Positions 1-6,621 of a DNA stretch of 11,575 bases are shown here, one piece after another. The first letter of the stretch is position 1. The number at the start of each line of letters is the position of its first letter. Origin of the DNA: Actinomycetota bacterium. GTDB taxonomy: Bacteria; Actinomycetota; Nitriliruptoria; Euzebyales; Egibacteraceae. Location: the NCBI GenBank assembly GCA_019347785.1, contig JAHWKQ010000051.1:1-11575 (forward strand), read 5' to 3'. A program made the translations under genes and the position numbers. Below the pieces are notes generated by a model. The model searched no databases, was not told the origin of the DNA, and worked only from the letters and a program-made list of their open reading frames with translations.

Positions 1-992
1 ACGTTCCGCGCGAGCGCGTCTACCTCCTTCGTGGCCGCGACCACGTCGGGCAGCTGCAGCAGCGGCGTCGGGGCGCGGTCGAGCTGCCGGCCACCGTGGT
101 TGGACAACACGATCGCGTCCACGCCGTGGGCGGCGGCCTCCTTGGCGTCGGCGATCGTCTGCACGCCTTTGAGGACCAGCGGGCCGTCCCAGCGGTCCCG
201 CAGCCACGCCAGGTCCGCCCAGGTCACCGCGGGGTCGAACATGCGGTTGACCAACTCGGCCACCGTGCCGTCGAAGCCCGACAGGGTCGCGAACTCCAAC
301 GGCTCGCTGGTGAGCAGGTCCGCCCACCAGGATGGGTGCAGCGCCATCTCCAGCAGCGTCGACGCCGTGAGCCGCGGGGGGATGGTGAGGCCGTTGCGCA
401 CGTCGCGCAGCCGCATGCCGGCCACGGCCGTGTCCACGGTGAGCATCAGCGTCTCGAAGCCGGCCGCTCGCGCGCGGGCGATGAGCGCCTCGCTGGCGTC
501 CCGGTCCTGCCACACGTACAGCTGGAACCAGCGGCGGGCGGTCGGAGCGGCGGCGGCGAGGCCCTCGGGCGTGGTGGTGCCCAACGTCGACAGCGTGTAG
601 GGGATGCCGTTGGCGTGGGCGGCCCGCACGACGGCGGCCTCGCCGGCGGTGTGCATCATCCGGGTGAACCCGGTGGGGGCGAGGGCGAACGGCAGGGCGG
701 ACCGCTGGCCGAGGATGCTGCGGCTGGTGTCGACGTCGGCCACGTCGCGCAGCACGCGCGGGCGGAACTCCACCGCCCGGTAGGCGCTGCGGGCGCGGGC
801 CAGGCTGGTCTCGCCCTCGGCGGCCCCGTCGACGTAGTCGAACACGGCGCGCGGCGCGCGCCGCAGCGCCAGCGACCGCAGATCCGGGATGCTCGCCGCG
901 CGGGCGATCCGCTGGTGGCGGCGGAGGGTCGGCACCTCGAGGCCGAGCAGCGGGCGCAGCTCGGACCAGCGGGGCAGGCGCCGGGTCGTCAT
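1..992 (-). CDS. lldD: FMN-dependent alpha-hydroxy-acid (L-lactate-type) dehydrogenase, C-terminus outside window
   Basis: This gene encodes a member of the FMN-dependent alpha-hydroxy-acid dehydrogenase/oxidase family (L-lactate dehydrogenase, glycolate oxidase, mandelate dehydrogenase), which oxidises a 2-hydroxy acid to the 2-oxo acid. About 330 residues are visible and the 3' end runs off the window. Family landmarks are in order: FDYVDGAAEGE around residue 51 with the conserved Tyr, LAPTGFTRMM for FMN binding, WFQLYVW, LTVDT, the flavin-contacting Lys in LVLKGV (K275), and the catalytic His in SNHGGRQLD (H299). The start MTTRRLPRWSELRPLL matches the usual N-terminus of actinobacterial relatives as I recall them, so ATG at 992-990 is preferred. 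An in-frame GTG at 1016-1014 overlaps the upstream stop as GTGA and is the alternative; it adds eight residues. It is the last visible gene of a minus-strand operon. The substrate is not proven; lactate is the commonest for this subgroup. Confidence 0.93.
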   Translation of the reverse strand, partial: MTTRRLPRWSELRPLLGLEVPTLRRHQRIARAASIPDLRSLALRRAPRAVFDYVDGAAEGETSLARARSAYRAVEFRPRVLRDVADVDTSRSILGQRSALPFALAPTGFTRMMHTAGEAAVVRAAHANGIPYTLSTLGTTTPEGLAAAAPTARRWFQLYVWQDRDASEALIARARAAGFETLMLTVDTAVAGMRLRDVRNGLTIPPRLTASTLLEMALHPSWWADLLTSEPLEFATLSGFDGTVAELVNRMFDPAVTWADLAWLRDRWDGPLVLKGVQTIADAKEAAAHGVDAIVLSNHGGRQLDRAPTPLLQLPDVVAATKEVDALARN

Positions 993-1012
993 GTCCGCCC
1001 CAGTATGGGTGC

Positions 1013-2122
1013 TCACACCAGGCCCGCGTCGGCCCGGCGGGTGTCGGCGCCGAACCGGAACCGGGGGTTGGTCTGCTCGGCGCCCTCGGCCAGGTCGGCC
1101 AGGAGCTCACCGATGAGCGGGGCGAACTTGAACCCGTGCCCGGAGAAGCCCGCGCCGACGACGATGCGGCCGTGCCGGTCCAGGATGAAGTCCCGGTCGG
1201 GCGTGATGGTGTACAGGCACCGGGTGGCGCTGACCGGGTCGGGGTCGAGAGCGGGCAGCCAGCTGCGGATGTAGGCGCTGACGCGGTCCTGGGCGACCGG
1301 GTCGGCGTCGAAGGGCCGGTCGTCGGGGTCGAGCCACTCGTCGCGGTAGTGCTCGGCGACCTTCACCCCCTCGCCGGGAACCCCGAAGCTGTACATCACG
1401 TGGCTACCGCGGTGGATGAGCGGGAGGAACGACGCCGGAGCACGCTCCCGGGCGCGGAACATCAGCGGCTGCTCGGCGGTCACCCGCAGCCTCGGCAGCG
1501 CGACCACGCCGTCGAGGAGCTTCGCCGCCCAGGCGCCGACCGTCACCACCGCGGTGCCGGCCCGCAGGACCTCGCCGCGGGCCGTGGCCACCTCCACGGC
1601 CAGGTCCTCGGTCCGCAGCGCCGCCACCGGTGTCTCGAACCGCAGCTGGGCACCGAGCCGACGGGCGGCCTGGTGCAGCACGTCGACGGTGCGCTGGGCG
1701 TAGAGCCGCCCAGCTTCGCTGTGGTGCACGACGGCCTCGTCGAACCGCACACCGGGCCAGCGCGCCTGCGCCTCGTCGCGGTCGAGGACGCGGTGCTCGA
1801 CTCCTGCCGCCGCGAACGCCGCCATCAGTGGCGCGACGGCGTCGGCCGGCCCGTGGTCGAGGGTGCCGGTGAGCTCGAGCAGGGTCGCACCGCTGATGGC
1901 CTCAAGCTCCCGCCAGCCGGGCAGCGCCCGGTGGGCCAGTCGCAGGTAGTCGGCCTCCTCGTAGCCCAACCGGAAGATCCGCGCGGTCCCGTGGCTCGAC
2001 CCGCGCGCGTGCCCGGGCTCGAAGCGCTCCAGCAGCGTGACGCGGTGCCCACGACGGGCCAGCACCCACGTGGTGGCCGCACCCATCACGCCGCCGCCGA
2101 CCACGATCACGTCGGCGCTCAT
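1013..2122 (-). CDS. FAD-dependent amine oxidase, monomeric sarcosine oxidase / N-methyltryptophan oxidase type (DAO family)
   Basis: This 369-residue protein belongs to the DAO superfamily and most resembles monomeric sarcosine oxidase, which oxidatively demethylates or deaminates secondary amino acids with O2. The N-terminal dinucleotide-binding motif VIVVGGGVMGAA lies at residues 5-16, followed by an acidic E32 after the second strand for FAD ribose. SSHGTARIFR (42-51) corresponds to the substrate-side His/Arg segment of sarcosine oxidase. VKVAEH places a Lys at 254 and His at 258 with the same K-x3-H spacing as the oxygen-activating Lys and nearby His of that enzyme. CLYTITPD (C302) matches the motif whose Cys binds FAD covalently. 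GAGFSGHGFKFAP near the C-terminus is also typical. A GGGAGG ribosome site (2128-2133) sits five bases before the ATG, which overlaps the stop of the upstream racemase relic as ATGA. The substrate could be sarcosine, pipecolate, or another N-alkyl or cyclic amino acid; sequence alone cannot tell. Confidence 0.92.
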   Translation of the reverse strand: MSADVIVVGGGVMGAATTWVLARRGHRVTLLERFEPGHARGSSHGTARIFRLGYEEADYLRLAHRALPGWRELEAISGATLLELTGTLDHGPADAVAPLMAAFAAAGVEHRVLDRDEAQARWPGVRFDEAVVHHSEAGRLYAQRTVDVLHQAARRLGAQLRFETPVAALRTEDLAVEVATARGEVLRAGTAVVTVGAWAAKLLDGVVALPRLRVTAEQPLMFRARERAPASFLPLIHRGSHVMYSFGVPGEGVKVAEHYRDEWLDPDDRPFDADPVAQDRVSAYIRSWLPALDPDPVSATRCLYTITPDRDFILDRHGRIVVGAGFSGHGFKFAPLIGELLADLAEGAEQTNPRFRFGADTRRADAGLV

Positions 2123-2780
2123 GCAGCCCTCCCGTGCGGTCGAACCGTGCGCACCGTGGTGGTGACCTCTTCGAGCACCGCGTGGTCGACCTCGACGCCG
2201 AGCCCCGGTCCGTCGGGGACACGAAGGTGCCCGTCCTCCATCACGAACGGGGCCGTGATCACGTCCGTGGCGTAGAAGCGGGCCGAGGCGGAGACGTCGC
2301 CCGGGAGCGTCATGCCCGGCAAGGCCGCGAGCGCGACGTTGGCGGCACGGCCGATGCGCCGGGCCAGCTCGGCGTGGGCACGGAGCTGCTCCGCGGGGAA
2401 GGGCTGTTCCACGAGCAGGAGAGCGAACCCGTCGAGGCGGGACAAGTGCCGGGCGTCGCCCAACCGGTAGGCGGTGTTGGCGTCGATCTGCAGCGGCACG
2501 TCGTCGCCGCAGCGTTCGCGGACGGCGGCGACGACCTCGACGTCCCAGCCGGGCTGGATCTTGACCTTGATGCGGCGGTACCCCTCGGCCAGGTAGCCCT
2601 CCACCCAGCCAGGAGTAGATCGGTTCGCTCAGCGCGACGCACTCGGCCCCAGCCGTCCGCGTCGGGGGTGTGGGCGCGGACCAGGAGCACATCGCGAGCC
2701 GTCTGCGTGCCGAACGAGGTTCGGAAGGGGCGCACCAGGGGAAGGGCGATGCGCCGCAGCTCAACGGCCTCCAGCTTCAC
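2119..2780 (-). pseudogene. Broken N-acylamino-acid racemase / o-succinylbenzoate synthase-like gene (enolase superfamily)
   Basis: Intact relatives (MenC / N-succinylamino-acid racemase family) are about 365-370 residues; here only about 660 bp remain. The N-terminus reads VKLEAVELRRIALPL...FRTSFGTQT...RDVLLVR and then WG. One extra base near 2645-2646 shifts the frame in what should read GWGECVALSEP. Shortly after, around 2604-2614, about 90 residues of the capping domain and first barrel strands are missing. The sequence resumes as VEGYLAEGYRRIKVKI with the first catalytic KxK, then the DANTAY and VEQPF metal ligands. Near 2350-2358 ARRI joins directly to GRAANVALA in frame, deleting about 60 residues that should hold the third metal ligand (LDES) and the second catalytic Lys (NIKPGR). 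The C-terminus (LPGDVSASARFYATD, GPGLGVEV) is intact and ends in ATGA overlap with the oxidase. GTG at 2780 is chosen because a GAGGAGG site lies seven bases upstream and it overlaps the GNAT stop as GTGA. It cannot encode an active enzyme as read; assembly error is the alternative. Confidence 0.88.
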
Positions 2781-3625
2781 CGCCAAACCTCCTCGTCACC
2801 GCGCACCAGCGTCCACCAGCCGTCCCGGTCCGCGTCGACGGCAACGTACCCCTCGCGGATCGCGCCGCCGACCGCTTGGCGGAACGCCAGCCGCCACGCG
2901 CGCGCTGCGGCGGGGTCGGTGCGGCGCAGCGCCAGGTGGTCGTCGCCCACGCGTGCCCGCAGGACCGCCGCCCCAGCAGGGTCGCACAGGCGCGGGCCAC
3001 CGCGCTCGTCCCGGTCCAGCAGCGTCGTCGCCGCGGAGACGTCCGGCGACGGCAGGCTGCCGCCCTCGGCAGCCGTGGCGGCACGGTCGCTGTCGAGCAG
3101 CCACGTCACCACGCACCGGTCGGTTGCGTCGTCGGCGTTGTAGGCGTCGTCCATCGGCCCGTAGAAGTCGGGTTCGAAGCCGTTGACGACCGCGCCGAGC
3201 TTGCGCAGGTTGAAGCACGCGTTGCGGGTCATGAGCGGGTCGAAGGTCCACGTCACCGTCGTGATGCCGCGCTCCAGGCACCACCAGCGCTGGTGCTGCT
3301 TGAGGGCGAAGCCGACGCCGCCGCCCTGCCGCGCCGGCAGCGCGCCGGTGATCTGGGAGTGAAGCCGCTGCTCAGCGCCGAGGAACGCGACCGACGCGCC
3401 GACCAGCGCCTCGTGGTCCCAGGCTCCGACCGCGTAGCCGCCGGCGTGCCCGATCGCCCGCACCAGCGTGGCCGGCAGGATCCCCTCGCCGCCCCACACC
3501 CGGTCGAACAGCGCGCTGGCCGCGCGCGCCTCGGCGGCGCCTTCCAGGGGTCGCACGACGCACCCGGCCCGTGCCGCCGCGGACGTCGCGGCACCGCGGG
3601 CATCGCTGCGCGGCTGGAGGCCCAT
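2777..3625 (-). CDS. GNAT-family acyltransferase (COG3375-like), probable amino-acid N-acyl/N-succinyltransferase
   Basis: This 282-residue GNAT-superfamily protein is likely to transfer an acyl group from CoA to an amine. Its core, VVRPLEG (23-29), FDRVWGGEGILPATLV (40-55), GALPARQGGGVGFALKQHQR (motif A with the Q/R-x-x-G-x-G CoA pyrophosphate loop, 94-113), VTWTFDPLMTRNACFNLRKLGAVV (124-147) and FYGPMDDAYN (154-163), is the signature I recognise from COG3375 acetyltransferases, which commonly sit beside MenC/N-succinylamino-acid racemase genes. About 100 C-terminal residues (180-282) are less conserved. In the Geobacillus D-to-L amino-acid conversion pathway, a GNAT protein next to the racemase supplies N-succinyl amino acids; by analogy this may do the same, though its racemase neighbour is broken. 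It is first in the minus-strand operon and its TGA overlaps the racemase start. ATG at 3625 has no clear ribosome site; an internal GTG at 3556 (V24) would give a more typical family N-terminus. Confidence 0.85.
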   Translation of the reverse strand: MGLQPRSDARGAATSAAARAGCVVRPLEGAAEARAASALFDRVWGGEGILPATLVRAIGHAGGYAVGAWDHEALVGASVAFLGAEQRLHSQITGALPARQGGGVGFALKQHQRWWCLERGITTVTWTFDPLMTRNACFNLRKLGAVVNGFEPDFYGPMDDAYNADDATDRCVVTWLLDSDRAATAAEGGSLPSPDVSAATTLLDRDERGGPRLCDPAGAAVLRARVGDDHLALRRTDPAAARAWRLAFRQAVGGAIREGYVAVDADRDGWWTLVRGDEEVWR

Positions 3626-3685
3626 GGCGTCACCGTGCCACAGGCGGTTGCCCGCTCGCGCCGGTCGTGCCCAGACTGAAGGGCC

Positions 3686-4933
3686 ATGGCACCGGAGCGC
3701 TTCATCCCCTTCGCCCGCCGCGACGTCGTCTCGATGTGCGCCGAACGGGTGGGCGAGGACGATGCGCCGCTGTTCCGCTCGCTGGCCGAGATCCTCACGA
3801 GCTTCGTGCACATGACCTATCACGCCCGGTTGGAGCGGATGAAGGAGGCCTACGCGCCGTTCGCGCAGGACAGCGACGTGCGGGCGCTGCGGTCACGGGA
3901 GCCGGTCGACGAGGCCGCGGCCCAGGACCAGCTGGTCGGGGAGCTCAGGCAGCTGCTGGAGGACGCCAACTTCGAACCGATCGGCAGCGACGAGCTGGCT
4001 TCGGCGTTCGAGGAGGAGTCGCTCCTGAAGATCCGCGTGCACGTGGACTTCGGCGACTTCGCCGAGGTGCTGTTCAGCCGCCGCGGCGTGCGTCGCTCCA
4101 CGGAGACGGTGCGGGAGCTCTACGGGCTGCGCCGCCGCGAGATCACCTTCGCCACCTACGAGCGCGTCGCCGTCTACGTGCGGTTCCGTGACGCCGAGTA
4201 CTTCGAGGCCCAGGGCCGTGACGTGGCCGACTTGCCGTTCGAGCCCGGTGCCACGCTGGTCAAGCTGTTCCAGAACGTCCCGCGCGCCGACCTCGAGATG
4301 CTGTTCCCCAACACCGAGGTGGGGATGCGGCTGATCGACAAGCTCATCTTGGGCGTGCCTGCCGCGGTGAGCGGCGTCGTGGTCGTGTCGACCAAGCTGC
4401 TCGGCTCGCTGGGCTTGATCTTCCTGCTGATCGCCTTCTGGCTGGGGCTCCGCGACGAACCCGTCCTGATCGACCAGGCGGCGCTGCTGGCGCTGGCCGC
4501 GGGGCTGTCGGCGCTGGTCGGCTACCTCGCCAAGCAGTGGAACGCCTTCAAGAACCGCAAGATCCAGTACATGAAGCAGCTCAGCGAGAACCTCTACTTC
4601 CGCAACCTCGACAACGATGTCGGCGTGTTCTTCCACTTGCTCGACGCCGCCGAGGAGGAGGAGGTCAAGGAGGCGCTGCTGGCCTACAGCGCGCTGCTGG
4701 TCGCGGGCCCGCTGACCGCGGAGGAGCTCGACCACGACGTCGAGCAGTGGCTCGCCAGCGAGCACGACGTGAGGCTGGACTTCGAGATCCACGACGCGCT
4801 TGGCGACCTCGCGGCCCTGAGGCTGGTCGAACCGGACGGCGACCGCTACGTCGCGGTGCCGCCCGAGGAGGCGCGCCGCCGCCTGGACGCCCGCTGGGAC
4901 GAGGTCTTCACCTACGCCGAGACGCCCGTGTAG
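3686..4933 (+). CDS. DUF3754 / TMEM143-like integral membrane protein
   Basis: This 415-residue protein belongs to the DUF3754 family (found in cyanobacteria, plants and as animal TMEM143), whose biochemical role is unknown to me. Residues 1-215 are soluble and acidic, including FIPFARRDVV at the N-terminus, an ESLLKIRVHVDF segment (111-122) and YERVAVYVRF (158-167). Two hydrophobic stretches follow, about 219-255 (long enough for one or two passes) and 264-283. The best family hallmark comes next: KNRKIQYMKQLSENLYFRNLDND at 289-311, then GVFFHLLDAAEEEEVKEALLAYSALL (313-338). The C-terminal 75 residues look like a winged-helix-like regulatory tail, which is only an impression. It is transcribed alone, divergently from the GNAT operon with 60 bases between start codons, and converges on the deacylase gene. 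A GAAGGG ribosome-site-like run lies only two bases before the ATG, and a weak TTGCCC-18-CAGACT promoter-like pair ends eight bases upstream, so the message may be nearly leaderless. Confidence 0.9.
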   Translation: MAPERFIPFARRDVVSMCAERVGEDDAPLFRSLAEILTSFVHMTYHARLERMKEAYAPFAQDSDVRALRSREPVDEAAAQDQLVGELRQLLEDANFEPIGSDELASAFEEESLLKIRVHVDFGDFAEVLFSRRGVRRSTETVRELYGLRRREITFATYERVAVYVRFRDAEYFEAQGRDVADLPFEPGATLVKLFQNVPRADLEMLFPNTEVGMRLIDKLILGVPAAVSGVVVVSTKLLGSLGLIFLLIAFWLGLRDEPVLIDQAALLALAAGLSALVGYLAKQWNAFKNRKIQYMKQLSENLYFRNLDNDVGVFFHLLDAAEEEEVKEALLAYSALLVAGPLTAEELDHDVEQWLASEHDVRLDFEIHDALGDLAALRLVEPDGDRYVAVPPEEARRRLDARWDEVFTYAETPV

Positions 4934-4951
4934 GCGAGAGGCGGTCCAGGG

Positions 4952-6436
4952 TCAGCGCCGCACGGGACGGCCGGGGAGGGCGTCGACGTCCAGCTCGCCG
5001 CCGCGGATCACCGCCTGCCCGCCGACCAGGAGGTGGACGACGCCGGTTGCGGGTCGGGTCGTGTCGGCGTAGGTGGCCTGGTCTGCGAGCCGGTCGGGCT
5101 CGAACACCACGACGTCGGCGTCGGCGCCGACCTGGAGCCGACCCTTGCGGGCCAGCGCGGGGACGGCGGCCTGCAGCGTCTGCGCGGGCAGCAGTGAGCA
5201 GCGGGCCAGCGCCCGCGGCCACGGCTCACCGACGTCGTCGACGAGCACCCTCAGCGACCGCGCGAACGTCCCCGCGGTGCGCGGATGCGTGACCAGCCCA
5301 CGCGGCAGCGGCCAGGCGAGCGCGTCGGGCCCCTCACCAGCCGGAGCGCCGGTCGCGTCGGTCAGCCACACCGCGTCGCTGGCGACCATCGCCCCGTCGA
5401 AGGAGAGCGCCCGGCGGATCACCGCGCGGTCCTCGGCACGGGCGTCGTCGAGGAAGTCGACGAGCACCGGCCCGCCGGGATCGACGGCGCGCAGCTGCTC
5501 GAGCCGGGCGACGTCGGCGATCCGCTCCCCGGTCGGCAGGTAGGTCAGCGAGCGGGGCCCGAGGCCGCGCAACGGCAGCCGGTCGGGGGCCAGGAACTCG
5601 GCGCTCACGGCGGTCAGGCCGGCGCCGTACGGGTACGTCTCGACCGTGACGTGCGCGCCCTCGCGGCGGACCCGGTCGATCAGCGCCAGGACCCGGTCGA
5701 CGTGGTGGGTCGAGGTCGACGTGACGTGGCAGTAGTGCATGTGCGCGCCGGTCTGCGCGGCGGCTCGGACGATCTCCTCGGCCCCGTCCACGGCGACGTC
5801 GGGACGGGTCTCGACGAGGTCGCGGGCATGCGTGAAGGTGGGGACACCGGCGCGGGCGGCCAGCGCCGCCACGCGCAGGTACTCGTCGGGGGTGGTGCCT
5901 TGGGCGTAGCCGAGCATCACCCCGATGCCGAGCGCTCCGGCAGCCAGCTCCTGCTCCAGCAACGCCATGATCCGATCGACGTCGGCCGGCCGGGCCCCGG
6001 CCTGCCAAGCCTCGATGCCAAGTGACGCGAACGTCGTGGCCAGGCGTCCGTCCAGCGGCACACCGGCCAGCACGTGCATCCTCACCGCCGCCCAGGAGGC
6101 CGACCAGCCGTGGTGCAGCGGCCGGCCCTCCGCGGCGGCGCGCTGGTAGGCGACCTCGACCGGTGCGACCCCGGCCTCCAGGTCCAGCGCGGTGGTGACC
6201 CCGTCGCACGCCTGCAGCCGGTGACCGCCGATCGACTGGGCGTGGCTGTGGAGGTCGATGAACCCGGCGGTGACGATGCAGCCGGTGGCGTCCAGGGTGG
6301 CGGCGCCCTCCTCGATCAGCCCGCCAGGCACGATCGCGGTGATGCGGCCCCCGTCGACGGCCACGTCGGCGACCGCGTCGAAGCCGCTCTCGGGATCGAT
6401 CACCCGGCCGCCGCGCAGGGCCAGCGCGGCGGTCAT
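4952..6436 (-). CDS. N-acyl-D-amino-acid deacylase (D-glutamate-deacylase-like amidohydrolase)
   Basis: This 494-residue amidohydrolase-superfamily enzyme is predicted to hydrolyse N-acyl-D-amino acids or a related amide. The usual small beta-sandwich frames the protein: LALRGGRVIDPESGFDAVADVAVDGGRI at the start and GADADVVVFEP...GVVHLLVGGQAVIRGG at the end. The metal-binding HxH is in FIDLHSHAQS (H63, H65). Other likely ligands or catalytic residues are E87 in DGVTTALDLEAGV, H203 in FTHAR, H237 in CHVTST and D354 in VASDA. Classical D-aminoacylase has a Cys bridging ligand in the VTT segment; here a Glu stands there, as I recall for the D-glutamate deacylase branch, so that assignment is preferred over generic D-aminoacylase. 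No signal peptide is visible, so it is probably cytoplasmic. It converges with the DUF3754 gene, with 18 bases between the stops. The ATG at 6436 has no strong ribosome site and overlaps a possible upstream ORF as ATGA. Exact substrate is uncertain. Confidence 0.86.
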   Translation of the reverse strand: MTAALALRGGRVIDPESGFDAVADVAVDGGRITAIVPGGLIEEGAATLDATGCIVTAGFIDLHSHAQSIGGHRLQACDGVTTALDLEAGVAPVEVAYQRAAAEGRPLHHGWSASWAAVRMHVLAGVPLDGRLATTFASLGIEAWQAGARPADVDRIMALLEQELAAGALGIGVMLGYAQGTTPDEYLRVAALAARAGVPTFTHARDLVETRPDVAVDGAEEIVRAAAQTGAHMHYCHVTSTSTHHVDRVLALIDRVRREGAHVTVETYPYGAGLTAVSAEFLAPDRLPLRGLGPRSLTYLPTGERIADVARLEQLRAVDPGGPVLVDFLDDARAEDRAVIRRALSFDGAMVASDAVWLTDATGAPAGEGPDALAWPLPRGLVTHPRTAGTFARSLRVLVDDVGEPWPRALARCSLLPAQTLQAAVPALARKGRLQVGADADVVVFEPDRLADQATYADTTRPATGVVHLLVGGQAVIRGGELDVDALPGRPVRR

Positions 6437-6513
6437 GGCCGACCGCCTGGGAGGTAGCGGCGCAGGGCCGGCAGGCGGTCGGGCAGGAAGGCGTTCGCCG
6501 GTGACCTGGCCAC
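6433..6513 (-). CDS. Possible 26-residue ORF overlapping the deacylase start (leader peptide or gene remnant)
   Basis: A GTG at 6513-6511 opens a 26-codon frame reading roughly VARSPANAFLPDRL...LPGGRP and ending in TGA at 6435-6433, which overlaps the deacylase ATG as ATGA. All but four codons end in G or C, as in the real genes here. No ribosome site precedes the GTG, which lies inside a palindrome. It could be a translated leader coupling translation to the deacylase, the surviving tail of a lost upstream gene, or chance. I recognise no family. Confidence 0.25.
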   Translation of the reverse strand: MARSPANAFLPDRLPALRRYLPGGRP

Positions 6514-6519
6514 CGGTCA
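6498..6519. promoter_or_regulatory. Palindromic operator-like site in the divergent intergenic region
   Basis: Two nested inverted repeats overlap here: CCGGTG/CACCGG (6498-6503 and 6511-6516) and TGACC-N8-GGTCA (6502-6506 and 6515-6519). The site lies in the 185-base gap between the divergently read deacylase and FmdB-type genes, where a regulator would be expected to bind. No regulator gene is present in the window, so the role is inferred only from symmetry and position. Confidence 0.3.
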
Positions 6520-6523
6520 AGTG

Positions 6524-6542
6524 TGCGTCAGATGCCGACGCA
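6524..6542. promoter_or_regulatory. Second palindrome in the same intergenic region
   Basis: TGCGTC at 6524-6529 is repeated inverted as GACGCA at 6537-6542 around a seven-base spacer. It is four bases from the neighbouring palindrome and about 80 bases upstream of the FmdB-type start. It could be a second operator half-site pair or a small hairpin in the leader RNA; no T-run follows, so it does not look like a terminator. Confidence 0.25.
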
Positions 6543-6621
6543 TGATTGCGACCCCACGGACATGCTCGCCACACTGGGGGCATGCCTGACGAGCCTCCCT
6601 GCGCCCAGAAGGAGAAGTGAG

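Noticed and set aside
96..2275. Long plus-strand frames (96-1274 and 1136-2275)
   Set aside because: They are antisense to the dehydrogenase and oxidase genes, show low-complexity His/Gly/Arg/Gln composition and no motifs, and are open only because of high GC.
1013..2764. 583-codon minus frame joining part of the racemase region to the oxidase
   Set aside because: The frame is open through the racemase relic only in the wrong reading frame. The oxidase begins at 2122 with a good ribosome site and a canonical FAD motif five residues in, so no fusion protein is supported.
3648..3677. TTGCCC-N18-CAGACT promoter-like pair before the DUF3754 gene
   Set aside because: Both hexamers match consensus poorly and the spacing is at the edge of the usual range; kept only as a remark in the gene entry.
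3893..4792. 299-codon minus-strand frame opposite the DUF3754 gene
   Set aside because: Antisense shadow with repeated Glu/Leu/Val/Gln pattern; the plus-strand frame carries the conserved family motifs.
6546..6575. TTGCGA-N18-CACACT promoter-like pair upstream of the FmdB-type gene
   Set aside because: The downstream hexamer is a weak match to a -10 element and such pairs occur often by chance.
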